From Neckera pumila (lineage: Eukaryota; Streptophyta; Bryopsida; Hypnales; Neckeraceae), in the NCBI GenBank assembly GCA_963969595.1, contig OZ018410.1, positions 27,408,913 to 27,472,912 of the forward strand: a stretch of DNA of 64,000 nt. Reading direction: 5' to 3'. How positions within the stretch are numbered: position 1 is the stretch's first letter; each line of letters starts with the position of its first letter. Of the stretch, positions 34,349-45,867 are shown one piece after another. Position numbers and translations under genes: made by a program. The notes below the pieces were generated by a model. The model was not told the origin of the DNA. It made no database searches and worked only from the letters and a program-made list of their open reading frames with translations.

Positions 34349-37154
34349 AGACAGGCGTTTGTAATAATGTAGTGTAAAAGTTGCCAATGTCGTGATCCAT
34401 TGCTTGCGTAGTCGGAGTTGTGGAGGCATGGAGGCGTCTTCGGAGTTTGTGATTCAGGATGGACGGCCTTTATTGAATTAGTATCAGTGCCTTAAGGATT
34501 ATTGTACGTATTGCAGTGTGAATTTGAGAAGCCGCACTGTGAGCGATGATTGTTTCTTGTTTGGAACGGTTTTTGTGGCTTTGCGCTGCGGACTGTCTCG
34601 TGAACCGTAGCGACATTCAGCATTATTGCACCCCTGTGCGAGAGTAGAATGAAGCAATTTTTTTACGAGGTTTATCACGACTTCTAATGATTCCATCATT
34701 ATCTCCCTGAATTGCTTGTTTGTCAAGTGTATGCGCTGGAGTTGGAGCTGATGTGGTGCGTAATGTAGTGTCAATGAGAATGTGAGTGTCTGCTCTCTTG
34801 GCTTTTTAGTCTTTGTGATCTGTTTTCTGTTTCGTATTTTCTTCTGCTTCTGTGGTGTTTATGTTTTAAAATTTATTCTCTGGGTTCCTTCAGGTGATCA
34901 GTGGTGGGGTAAATCTTTGATTCTTATCCTGTAAGATTTTTCAAATTTTGTTTTTTTGTTTCCTCTGGTGGCACGGACACTTGTATGTTATCACAGTTTA
35001 AACCTATCCATTTAAAGGTCCCTTTGAGAGTGGATGCTTTTGCGTCATTGTTATGGCTCGTGTCCAAGTGCACTGTCGCTTCCTCTTCTGGAGATGATTG
35101 GAACTTCGGGCGAGAACGTGAGTGGAACTTTACGCCTAGAGAATGGGAGCGACCGCCTGAGCTTTGCGATGGAGGCATTTCTTGACAGCAATGCTTGCGA
35201 TGGAGCGGCTTAGAGCGCAAGTTTCTCGACCATTTTTTGGCTGTGTTTTAGCTTGATATTGACCAAAATGGTTTTGCATTGGCGTTGTGTTCGGTGCTGG
35301 AGACGAAAGTTGGGAAGGTTTTCGTATAGGATTGGTGCGTAGGTTTGTGGTGGTGATTTCGTTGCTATTTGCTTGTGGAGGGTGTTCATTTTTAAGTGGG
35401 ATTGAGCATGATGCAGCATATGTGAACGTGTCTTGTTACAGAGTGGCCACAATTTTTGATGAAAGTTCAAATTTTTGTGACAGCAGTTGAACAGTGCAAA
35501 CTTCAGTTGGAGATTTGTTAAGACAATCATGACAGAGCGTCACTTTTCTGATCCAGAAGTAAATTTCACATCCTTCAACAATGAAGAGGAAAAATGAGTT
35601 GTTATTAGCACTTTACGCAGGTATGGCGTGAGGATTTTGTTGTTGCGGAGGTATTCCCTGATTCTGCAATACAACACCCGAGAGTTACACGAAAACATCT
35701 CTGGTTTAGCAATCACAATTAACAATCACAGGTTTGCAACTTGTAGAAATACAGTTGTTGAATCAATCTGTCAAGTTTTTACGGTCTTAATTGGAATTTT
35801 CTTCATTGGCGTTTCAAATCTAGCAGCATTAGACAACTGTTCTAGCATAGTAAAGCACCAACCCAGAAATAGGAGTACTCGAGTGACAATACGAAGGTTT
35901 CACCGACCAAGACTTACTGCCCTATATCTATGATCTAAGATACTTCCTGGATGCACCCGGCGTTCCAGATCCAGATTGTATGATTAATTAAACTCCAGGC
36001 ACATGTATGGAGGAAGGTCTGAGAGGGGAGATGAAATTCCTCCTCCCAACGGTGAGTCTGGAGATGTGTGAAGAACGAGCTGACAAATTATTTCGTGGAG
36101 AATGCAAGAACATCCGAACAAATTCCAGAAGGCCTTCTTGAGGCAGAGGCGATTTCGGATGTCCTAAGACCCTAACATACCAGTTTTCAGAAATTTGCAA
36201 CAGGGAGAATAATTTGAGTGCACGTTGTGCGCCTGATGTTTGCAGGAGAGTTTAACTGTGAGTACAGACTTCAATTCGGTGCATTCCAGAAACGTTTTGT
36301 TTGGGGGGGATCTGAGATCAGGTCTCAATGCCTTGGATTTTGAATCTTCTGTTCGACTGCCTGGGACTTTCCTCTCAACATTTAAGAGGCTTGATATGAG
36401 TATTCAGAAATCTTATCGCTCTGTCATCCTGGCAGATTGAATGCATGTCAGATTCTGTATAGATGTCATTTCCCTGTTAAATGGGAGATTCGGAATATGT
36501 GACTGTTCAATTGATTACTGTCTTGAAGAATCGTTGCAAGAACAACAAGCAAGACCAAGCCGCTAGAATCACGCAAGAAAGAAAAAAGGAGCAAGAAAGC
36601 TACCACCTGCGCAAGAAAGAAAAATGCGTGGAAACTACAACTTTAGTTAGCAACGCCACTTCCTCTTTCAAAAGGTTAGATTTCACAGCTAAAATCTTCA
36701 AACCGTCAAACCCTGTTATATTTTCTCTTCATTGTCCAGCCTCATGGCTTGGCTGTTTTGTATTGGGTTTTTTTTTTTAGTGCAGTGGGTTCTCCCCATT
36801 TGTTCAATAAAACCAAAAAAACCCAAAAAACCCCAAAAAAAACCCTATTATATTTTGTTGCACTCGAGAAGTATCATTCAAATCCTACGCAAAAAGTAGG
36901 TTTGGTAGTGTTAAGTGACAGGCTCGGGTAACATGGTGTGAGTGCAGAAGTCATTTTAGTGTGCAGATATGGATTTAACACCGCTCCATGTTTCAGGTAT
37001 GCAGAGACCCTGATTGAGAGTACAGGAGCTGCGAATTCCCGCGCCCCGCATGAGTTTCCCAGTTGCCGTAATACGTTCAACTAATAAATATCTCTGCATG
37101 AGATACCCCACCCAGACACCCTGGCGTCTTGAAAAGGTAGTAAAAGGTGATAAA
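34349..37154. other. 3' flank of the 71-aa gene and unassigned mixed-composition region
   Basis: Composition is more gene-like than the deep spacers, but no conserved protein is visible in any frame. A frame at 36481-36780 (Lys/Glu-rich, no domain) is followed by AATAAAACC near 36808; it may be part of an untranslated transcript or chance. Confidence 0.3.
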
Positions 37155-37410
37155 AGGACTATTATCTGCTGCCGTGGCCTATGTTGTCCTCTCTTTTGGC
37201 AATCAAGTTTCGCTTTACATTTGCTCCAAAGAAGAAATCAAATACGTGAAGTTTACTAACTGCTGCCGTTGCCTTTGTTGTACTCCAATCTCTTTTGGCA
37301 ACAAAGTTCTCTCTTTTTTTTTTCTCGAAACCATGAAGTTCTCTCTTTCTTTCTTTTTCTTGAAACCATAAAGTTCTCTTTTCAATTGCTCCAAAAAGAA
37401 ATCAAATTGT
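37155..37410. repeat. Local tandem duplication
   Basis: TCTGCTGCCGTGGCCTATG and CTCTTTTGGCAATCAAG recur about 105 bp later as CTGCTGCCGTTGCCTTTG and CTCTTTTGGCAACAAAG. A second small duplication, GAAACCATGAAGTTCTCT, follows. Confidence 0.7.
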
Positions 37411-37540
37411 ATTCCCGGACGAGATGATTCATGGCAATTTTCATTAATACGGATGGATGGATTGGATACTACCCCGCCAATTAGCAGAAATGGGAATCTG
37501 AATTATGGAATTATTTCCTCACTACCCAAATTTAGTTAAA

Positions 37541-37934
37541 GGAGGCAATCCATTTCTGATCACTTAAGCAGTTACACGTACCTGTAGGGCGGGTTTCTTC
37601 ACTAGGGAAATTTTCTTATGTGCAGAAATAGAGTTTACAAGGGTTCCATAATTTTCCAGATTTTCTTTACTCAAAGCAAAATTATCATGAATTTTTTATT
37701 GGAAGATTCTATTCCTCCCATTCCGGTGATATAGGGCTTGCTATTACCAACCATGGGTTGAAAACAAAATCTACCAAGGTCTGGTTGCAATATCAAGAGA
37801 TTTGTAGCCAATCATAATGCACCACAACTGCCTTAAGAACCGTAGCATAATTAATCTCCTCCTTCACTGAAATTTACGGAAAGAAAATAGCCTACATAGC
37901 CAGAATGGTGGATGATCAAGAATGGGTTGCCTCC
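37541..37934 (-). mobile_element. MITE family J, 394-bp inverted copy
   Basis: Ends GGAGGCAATCCATTTCTGAT and GAATGGGTTGCCTCC. It is the inverted homologue of 13180-13590. No ORF. Confidence 0.75.
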
Positions 37935-38135
37935 TATATGCCCGCCTCATTGACTCCACTAACTAAGCCTCTTGCCCGCCCCGCTTCAGTACTCAATCGA
38001 CATGTAGAAAATGAATCCATATGGACATCCAACTCAATCAACAAAGGTTGAGTCTATAGTAGTTCAATGAGCCTCTTGCGGAGGCTATTCACTCCTCCCC
38101 CCCCTGGAAAACACATGCATTAGCTAAGAGGGATG

Positions 38136-38365
38136 TTAACCCATAAACATCGCCGCGGCCATTTTCTGGTCGATGAATGAGAGAGAGTCCTTTGGTATAG
38201 GACAGAACAACAATTATTCATTCTCGGAATTTTGTGTGGAAAGGGAGATCTTCTACAATAGCTTGACTTCCAATAGATACTTTTTAATTTTTTAATGTAG
38301 ATGATGTCATACGGTAATGACAAAGGATGATTTCCAGGGTCACCCTTGCGTCCTTTAAGGGTTAA
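38136..38365 (+). mobile_element. TTAA-ended MITE, family D, 230 bp
   Basis: TTAACCCATAAACATCG at the left and CCTTTAAGGGTTAA at the right. Shared D blocks: GTCGATGAATGA, TTCTACAATAGCTTGACTTCC-like and GTAGATGATGTCATACGG. Its right TTAA is also the first TTAA of the GC-rich family E end. Confidence 0.8.
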
Positions 38366-38530
38366 CAAGGCCATGGGGGATTGACCCCTCTATTGCCCTG
38401 ACTTGGATGACGGAGAGATGGAGGGGTCTGTTCCCCCCTGCCTCCATCTCTCCGTCCCCGAATGACCTATTGCCCCACTTCCAAACGACCTCCTTCCCCC
38501 TTCCGACCTCCTTCCATGCTCCGACGTTTT
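38362..38530 (+). repeat. GC-rich TTAA-ended sequence, family E (left copy)
   Basis: Begins TTAACAAGGCCATGG and continues with GACTTGGATGACGGAGAG, TGGAGGGGTCTGTTCCCC and a CGACCTCCTTCC pyrimidine tract. It is the inverted counterpart of 44115-44302. Strongly GC-rich against AT-rich surroundings. Confidence 0.7.
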
Positions 38531-38990
38531 GTCGTCCACCTCTGACGTTCTATCGCACTCTTGCGAGGAGACCTGATGTCGTCTTAATGCTGGTCGTCAT
38601 GGAGCTGCGAGAATTGTGCAGGTGATTACTTGTTTTTCAAATCTATTGTGGTGAGAGGAGTTTTCAATTTTCCTAAGGCTTCGTAAAAGGTGGATTTGAA
38701 GCTGCGGCAAAGATGATGTGATGTTTGAAAATTTCTTGAAGCAATATGGATGTCTGTGCTTTGAGCTTTAGATGTGTGTTGAGTGCTTTGCAAATGGCCG
38801 TATTGCTGAGTGCTTTGGAAATGGCCCGGATGAGGATCAACTTGACCAACATTGTCTCAAGATTATCGAGAGTGTGCTGATTTGGTGTCAATGGCCATGG
38901 TCTGAGACTGGTACCAACATTATCTCATATATAAGTCCTGATTTGGCATACCGATTAATCCACTTGTATTCTACCTGAAATCGATCTCAA

Positions 38991-39231
38991 GCATTAGAAG
39001 AGATTTGAGGCGTCCAAGAGACCACAAGTTATCCTGCGTTTCCGCAACGTTCCTAGACTGCGGGAACGCAAGAAAGCTGTTGGCTGATGTGGTCGAGAGA
39101 GTGCCATGTCATTTTTTTTATTTTTTGAAAAAAAAAAATTTTGACAACCCATACCGGCTATTCACAGATCTGGCCAAATTGGAATACGGGCCTGAAATGG
39201 CCCTCCAATGCCCTCAAATCTCTCCTAATGC
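38991..39231. mobile_element. MITE family C, 241-bp copy
   Basis: Ends GCATTAGAAGAGATTTGAGG and CTCAAATCTCTCCTAATGC. Shares GGTCGAGAGAGTGCCA and GGGCCTGAAATGGCCCTC with the copy at 39995. It is shorter through loss in the A/T-rich core. Confidence 0.85.
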
Positions 39232-39288
39232 TTCATATATGCCTAACATTTTTGAATTTTCTCTTCAATCCATACCTTAAATTTGGCT

Positions 39289-39610
39289 ATTTGTTTGTTT
39301 TGTTACGTTAAGATCTCCCGGACCGTGCGTCCCCTGGCCGCGTGCTTGGTATCGTTGGAAAGTTCTCGGTGAGGAAGGGTGTACAGGCTTGGTTTCGTGG
39401 CATTTGGACCTACCAAGTTGAAGTTATTGAATTTTGAAGTATTTATAGATAAAAAAATTGGAAGATTACTTTTACTTTGATTTTGGTCACGTTCTTGGTA
39501 CTGTTGGAAAGCTCTTGGCGAGGAGGGGTGGAAGGGCTTTGGTTTGTGGCGTTTGGAATGACAATGTGAATGATACTGAATTTCAAAGTTTTTATTATGA
39601 ATTAGAAAAT
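39289..39610 (-). mobile_element. Putative retroposon, second copy with internal duplication
   Basis: TTTGTTTGTTTTG at the left, then GGACCGTGCGTCCCCTGGCC and AGTTCTCGGTGAGGA. The GGTACTGTTGGAAAGCTC block recurs about 150 bp further on, so part of the body is duplicated. Homologous to 15830-16075. Confidence 0.5.
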
Positions 39611-39994
39611 TGTTTTTACTATGATTTTGGTACACTAGTATATATGAAGTCCTCTCTGCCAATTCAAGTTTGTGAGTGTAGTAATCTGCAAACCATATTC
39701 ATTGTGAAGTTTAAGAGAAAATATGACGAACAAAAATGTGGAGCCTCTCAGTAGACTACCCTAGGTGAAGGTCAGATTCAGACATAAATTAAATATTTTT
39801 TGGAACATCTAAATGTTTGAAATATTACAAGTGAAATGTTCGAGATGTTGTAGAAATTTTCATCCATATTACTTAAATTTTTGAATACTTCTGAAAACCT
39901 ACATTACGCTTTAAGCCCTGCATGATAGGTTTCCCATAATTAGAAAACCTAAAAGTTGCCGAATACAAAAAAATTTGGATGCCAAATGCCAAAA

Positions 39995-40300
39995 TCATTA
40001 GAAGAGATTTGAGGCCTCCAAGAGCCCGTGAGTTATCCTGCATTCCCGCAGTATTCTCACGATGTAGAACGCAAGAAAGCTGCTGGGTTGACATGGTCGA
40101 GAGAGTGCCACGTCATTTTTGAAAATAAAATTAAAAATAATTTTTTTTGCTTAAAATGATATTTTGGGCAAAATTTTTTTTTTTTTTTTTTTTTTGAAAA
40201 AAAAAATTCTGACAGCCCATACCAGCTGTTCACAGGATTGGGACAGCATCGGGAATGGGCCTGAAACGGCCCTCTAATGCCCTTAAATCTCTTCTAATGA
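39995..40300. mobile_element. MITE family C, 306-bp copy
   Basis: Ends TCATTAGAAGAGATTTGAGG and AAATCTCTTCTAATGA. The interior is near-identical in order to the copy 1 kb upstream at 38991. Contains long A and T runs at 40130-40210. Confidence 0.85.
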
Positions 40301-41584
40301 TTGAAATACCAACACCAATAGTTTCAACTCTCTGAAATCCTTTGTGAGCAAAAAAGAAACTATTTTGGCATTTAGATGTTGGATGATTGCATGAAACACT
40401 TGTACTATTTTCCATCACACGTTGCATGCTAATTGTTTTTTTGGCTATAACTTTTGCGTTTTGACTCCAAATGTTTCAAAATTCATAGACAAGGTATTTA
40501 TGACTATTACACACTTTGTCAAAAAAAATTGGATTTTAAAAAAAGAATTTATTACTTAATAATAGCCCCCAATATAATGTTACACTGCCAATTTGGGGGG
40601 ATTTAGTACTAATTAGTATCCAAAAAACAAATTTGGAGGAGAAGGTCTTCTTATTAGAAATGGCCAATTTTTATTTTATTTATTTAAATTTTTTTTCCTA
40701 TTTTTACTAATTTAAACACAAAAGTATCTATTTTCTTGAGTTTTGGCATTTTTTTGGTTTACCTTTTAGAAAATTTTCCTAGGCTTTTCCTTTGGTTGGT
40801 TACCTTCATCTTGAAGCTATATACATTAGCCATAGTTTTTAAACTATTTAAAATTATTTTTCTAGTTTTAAAGTAATTTAGACTATTGCAAAACGCAACA
40901 AATAGTACAGATGTTTGGTGCAATCACTTGCCAAATTGGACCTTCACATATGATAATAAAACCCTCTTTACTAATTCACGTTGTGACTTTACCAGTTGTA
41001 AATTTTAGTCTCTATGTTAAAGAAAAAAATTTGAACGTATAAGATTTGTGGAATGCGGAACCTCCTAATATCTCAATAAAGCCTCCTTGCTTGCGACAAT
41101 CATGGGTTTGAATCTAATTATTGCAATTAGAAGAATTGAAGACCTCACTTGAAGCTTGTTGCATTTTGAGTCAATAATTAAATCATTCAATCAATTCATG
41201 TTTGTAAATCTATTGATTGTGGAAGTGGATAAGTGCTCATATATTAGGCACTAATAGCAACTAAGCATACTTACTATTAAAAATTGCAAATTCTGTTCAC
41301 TAAATCTTTTTGGCAAGAATAAGAGGATTCCAAAGCACTTTTACATGCAATATTTGGACTCTATATAAATAAGTCATGAAATCGCAAAGTCTTGGTTGTA
41401 GTTATCCAAAAAGTTTGCACCAGGCTCTCCTTGATGGTTTGATTATGTACTTCTTATGTCATCACTATCAAGGTTATAATATCTCTTTTTGGTCAAAATA
41501 TATGTGTTGCATTTTTGGCCCTGGTAGTTATATGTGCACCTACCTCAAAAAAAATTCTATGACAAAGTTAAAGCAGAAGTTTGC

Positions 41585-41757
41585 AAATATACTGAGAGCT
41601 TTCCAACGGTATTAAAAAATGCGGCCAAGGGACTCAAGGTTTCTTAGATCTTAGCGTATCAAACTAACAAACAAGCAAGCAAATAAATAAACTAACTAAC
41701 TAAACCAAACTAAACTAAACAATCTAATTTAACGTTTAGAACTAAACTAAACAACCT
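41585..41757 (+). repeat. Retroposon-like end plus low-complexity (CTAAA)n tract
   Basis: GAGAGCTTTCCAACGGTATT and TGCGGCCAAGGGAC match the 3' part of the 15830/39289 family in opposite orientation. A degenerate ACTAAACTAAAC tract up to the family D element follows. Only the tail-proximal part aligns. Confidence 0.4.
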
Positions 41758-41760
41758 AAT

Positions 41761-41990
41761 TCAACCCTTAAATGCCAAAGCAAACGTTTTGCGGCCGATG
41801 AATGACAGGGAATCTCTTGTGTAGGATGGAAGTGCAACTATTCATCTTTGAAATTTTGTTGTAAAAAGGGGAGGTCTTCTCTAATTGTTTGACCTCCACT
41901 GTGCACTTTTGGTTTTTTCAAAGTAGATGATGTCATACAGTGCCAAAAGGGATGATTTCTATGGTCACCAGCCCGGCGTTCAAGGGTTAA
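41761..41990 (+). mobile_element. TTAA-ended MITE, family D, 230 bp
   Basis: Left end TCAACCCTTAAATGCC, one base off TTAA; right end TTCAAGGGTTAA. The length is identical to the copy at 38136, with shared words GATGAATGACAG, GTAGATGATGTCATACAG and GGATGATTTC. Confidence 0.8.
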
Positions 41991-42539
41991 GGCATAGATT
42001 AGGAATTCAAAGGCGAGTTGGATTTAGATTACAAGCTCCATGAATACATATAGCTTTAGCCTACGAGAAGGATTGAAATTTGAGGAGATGAATTGAATTT
42101 GAGATTGTTGATTTTAGGACAAATTTGTTGCATTAATTTGTGCAAATCAGAGTGTCAAAATTGTGACCTTCAAGTGCTCATAGTCCTCCATGGTTTTCTT
42201 TCCATGAGCCCACGCACATGCCACTATATTGTGGCGGGTGCCGGCAATGAGTGACGGATTTGGGCCTGCTCGTGGCGGAACTGGCCCTGGCGGATTTGAG
42301 CCCCGCCAGAGCCAGCGTAGGGTAACTCCGCTTTGAAATTTGGCCAGGTGGTGGGGACAGGTTTGTTCAATTTTACCTTTGAATGACTTAGTTCTTGAAA
42401 ATGAATGATTTGCTTTTGGAAATGAATTATCTAGGTTTTGGATAAACAAAGTTGTTTGCAATGGTGTTCTTTGAGAATACTAATATTCGACTGTTCAGGA
42501 CTACTGGAAGTAATACATTTTGGAAGATAATGATATAAA

Positions 42540-42870
42540 GAATTCTAAGAATTTAAATAAAACCTTACAAAATTGCTATTTACAGTAGTTTATATTTTAG
42601 AATAATTATTTATAAAGTTTATTTTCAACACGAAAAGTCCTTTTCCAAAAATGATTGATTATGATTTTTCTATTCAAGGTTTTGTGCAAGGTTGTCCATT
42701 GCAATCTTGACTTTCTATAGTATTGAGGGCTTCTGGAAATGAGCGTGAAATACAATAGATGTTTTTAATAAAATCACATTAAAAATTCATTTTAAAAACA
42801 ATTAAAGTGGTTTTGAAAAGCTGTACGTTGATTGAAATTATGCATATTATGTCTTTTACTGTCATTTTTT
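42540..42870 (+). mobile_element. Fragment of family B (left part)
   Basis: Aligns to the left half of the intact B copy: AAATAAAACCTTA, GATTATGATTTTTCTATTCA, TTGCAATCTTGACTTT and AAATCACATTA in the same order. Termini are missing. A right-half-like fragment (TTTTCTTTTCCTATGTGATC) lies at about 43715-43790. Confidence 0.6.
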
Positions 42871-44114
42871 TTGCAACCTATCCTTGTTTTATGAATAAAA
42901 GACTAGACGACTTAAAGCCGCCTTCATAGTTTAATCCCTAAATGACAGACCCATGAGCATTGATTCTCAAGCCTCATTGCCCATCACTCAATTTGCTGTC
43001 ACTTTGCAAATAGATATGAATGAAAAAAATTTATATTTATTTTTCAGAGATCAAATTACATGTGTACTTTACATCACAAAAAATTTAGATTTCCTTGTAG
43101 ATAACTGATTTTTTTGAGAATTTTTGAGAAAAAGTGAAGAAAAATCACATCAAATAGAAAATTATTTCAAAAATCTGAAAATTTCACCATGTGTGTATAT
43201 TACAATGACAAACTAGATGGTGTAAATTCATTTTTTGTATCATTCAATAATTAGATAGTAATAGACATTGAAAATACTCCCAAACTTCAAATTACAATAA
43301 AATATTGAATATTAGGAATTTTATCAAAATTGAAATAAGAGTAGAAACTAGAGTAAATGACCTTCATTTTGTTAGTTGGACTCAAACTCACAAAACTTCA
43401 TTTTTGTGGAGAAATTTTAGCTTTAGAACAAGGAGCAACAACTTCCCAAAATACACTAAAATGGCATATTTTGTGATCCGTTTTTTCTTAAAACTTCTCA
43501 TTTATGTGAAGGCAAACACTAGCAAGACTACAAACTCAATTGGATACTCTTCATAACTCAACATGAAAGGTCAACAATGCGAAAGGGGGATGACAAGTGC
43601 TTCCAATAGCTTTATAGCTCATTGGATTGTTGTCCAAAAACCACAAAATGATATTCCAAGGCGTAAATTACATCACAAAAAATGTAATTTATTTCAATCC
43701 GTAAGTGTAATTGTTGTGTTTTCTTTTCCTATGTGATCTTGAACATGTGTGGTTTGAATTTGAATCGTCATTACATATTTTAGAAAAATTATTTATGAAG
43801 TTTAGTTTCGATATTAAGTGTGGTCAGTTTTTTAAAATCTTGGAGCTCTGAACGCGAGACCTGCTTGGAGTTGTAAACTTACGATGATTTCACCTGGCGT
43901 GGCGTGGCTCGGCTGCTGAGCAAGTGCGTGGTGAACAGCCAGCGCCACCGCCACCCGCCCGGTGTTTTCGCTCCCCGGCCAATGGCGCCGCGCCACCTGG
44001 CCAAGCGGGTGGCGGATGGCGTGGTTATAACTGAGCATGTGCGTGGGCTCCATGGCTCCAGAAGGGCGCCTGCAAAGTGAGATTCTGCACTGTTCAGTCA
44101 AGCAGGTGTGGTGA
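42871..44114. other. Spacer with GC-rich patch
   Basis: AT-rich to about 43840, then a GC-rich patch at 43890-44080 whose CATGTGCGTGGGCTCCATGG is the inverse of CCATGAGCCCACGCACATGC near 42203. This suggests another inverted repeat pair about 1.8 kb apart. No gene. Confidence 0.4.
42931..42950 (+). repeat. Solo TTAATCCCTAAATGACAG end
   Basis: A family B/D-like terminus that begins with TTAA. No convincing partner was found downstream. Confidence 0.4.
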
Positions 44115-44302
44115 TGTTAGGGGGGCAGGAGGTTGGAAGGGGAGAAGGAGGTTGGAAGGGGAGAAGGAGGTCGGAAGGGGGCAGGAGGTCATTCGGGGTT
44201 GGGGAGAAGACGGACGGAGGTCAGGGGAACAGACCCCTCCATCCCTCCGTCATCCAAGTCGGGGCAATACTGTAGAGGGGTTAATCCCCCCTGGCCTGTT
44301 AA
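44115..44302 (-). repeat. GC-rich TTAA-ended sequence, family E (right copy, inverted)
   Basis: On the reverse strand it begins TTAACAGGCCAGGGGG and then follows the left copy (GACTTGGATGACGGAGG, GGAGGGGTCTGTTCCCC). Contains about three tandem units of GGAGGTTGGAAGGGGAGAA at 44127-44185. Confidence 0.7.
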
Positions 44303-44319
44303 CAGTTGAATAAACACGG

Positions 44320-45867
44320 CACAAAATCGGGGATCTTTTTTCTACATTCACTCTTGGCAGGCACTCCACTGGTTTGGTTAAGCTACAGGACTTCCCTTAA
44401 CTTAAGCAGAAATGCGTTCCCAGAAATGCGTCCTCAGCCACTTGCCGTCCGTCTCTTCCGTGCCTCCTGCCATGCTGCTCCGAGCCCTGCCTGCCTGCCT
44501 GCGCCTGGTCGCGGAGCTCGCTAACTTAAGCTTTACTCTCCGTTTTGCTTCTCCGTTTTGCTTCTGATATTTTCTGATCTTTACCGCCGTGCCGGATGGT
44601 CTCCATTATGTGACCCTAGAACTTCCTCATCGTCTGCTCGCCGTCTCGTTGTTGCATCACATCGTCGCAAAGTGTCAGTTTGTAGCCGTGTCACTTGCGG
44701 CGTGCTGCGTGCTGGCTGCTGTCCATGGCGGACAATGGCATCCTGCCTCGCTCCCGATTTGCGGGTTGGTGATTGATTCGGGTGGGTTTGGCCTGGCTGG
44801 CTTTCAGTTTTCTTGAGTGCAGGCTTTCTCTTCGGGCCAGTAATCTTGCGCTGGGTGAAAGGAGTAGCGCTTGTGGTTGCGCTGGAGGTTCGTCTCCGAG
44901 CTGTTTTGATGGGAGGGATCGAACACACATCACGGGACTTGGGGAGCTAGGCTGCCAACGTGGCAATTACTGTTGATTGGTGGTGAGATGCTATGCTAGC
45001 TGACATGGAGTGCGTGCTAATTGCAAAGAGTTTCGCGCAGACATGTATGTAACGAGTAGATTGAGCGTGCCATCTTTCTTTGTAAGTGCTGCCAGTCATC
45101 CTACCATTTGTACGTACTGGCCTCTCTTGAAACCCTGATTTTTGAAGCAGAATTAGGAGCAGGCCAGGTGGGATGTTATCACCTGCAACAGAAAGGGTTC
45201 GGTCTCTCGGGACGGTCCGTTCGCGCTGGGGTTAAGGAGTGATGGTAGCAAGAGTGTTAGAAGTGAATGAATGTCGGTACACTTTCGTACTTAACACTCT
45301 TGAAAGCACCATTCTGAACACCAAGTGCGAATAGACAGGCTCTTGGGATCTGAAAACCTGGTGGTGATACGTTCCTGTTCTGCTTCTGCATTTTTTGCAA
45401 TTCATTAGGTCCCAGGATTAGGACCCGCTCAAATTTTCATTCGATCTTGGTTTGGTTGAGCTAGCTGGACATGTCGTTACTTGGGTTCCTCGCACTGTCG
45501 GGTGGCTTTTATCTTCAATTTCTGTAAAGCACCCAGGATATGGGATGATTTCAGTGTGGCCAGTATGCCGAGTTTGGCGTGTCCCAAGAAGAATATTAGA
45601 ATATGCGGTGATTCTTTCAGCCATTTATAATTTCTATTCGTTAGGATTTCAAAGTGCACTGCAAGGGATTGCCCAGTTTCTGTGTCTGTTCCACTATCAA
45701 GTGTCACTTCGTGGAGGTACAGTATGTGAGGTCCATTTTCAAGGAAACGTGCCGACTTTTCTGAGAGCTTCTTCTGTGCGTTACTGGTGCAGAGAGAGCA
45801 ACCGCGCAGTCGTTAAAAGGCGATTTGGGTGGACCCACTTGGACCGACTTCGTGGAAGGTTTTGGGG
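44320..45867 (+). promoter_or_regulatory. Upstream region and probable 5' leader of the ABI3-like gene
   Basis: Composition shifts from AT-rich spacer to mixed and GC-richer sequence from about 44320, with pyrimidine-rich stretches such as CTCCGTTTTGCTTCTCCG near 44540. I see no conserved reading frame of its own. Several short ORFs on both strands show no recognisable protein. A long 5' UTR, possibly with an intron, is the simplest reading, because acceptor-like GCAG sites occur at about 45793 and 45808 just before the start codon (inference). Confidence 0.35.

Noticed and set aside
36481..36780. 99-codon frame rich in Lys and Glu followed by AATAAA
   Set aside because: No similarity to a family I know and no splice or promoter support. 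It ends in a T-run-encoded Phe stretch.
44581..44976. Overlapping frames on both strands upstream of the ABI3-like gene
   Set aside because: They are Ser/Arg/Pro-rich with no domain, in a GC-rich leader-like region. They are more likely UTR.
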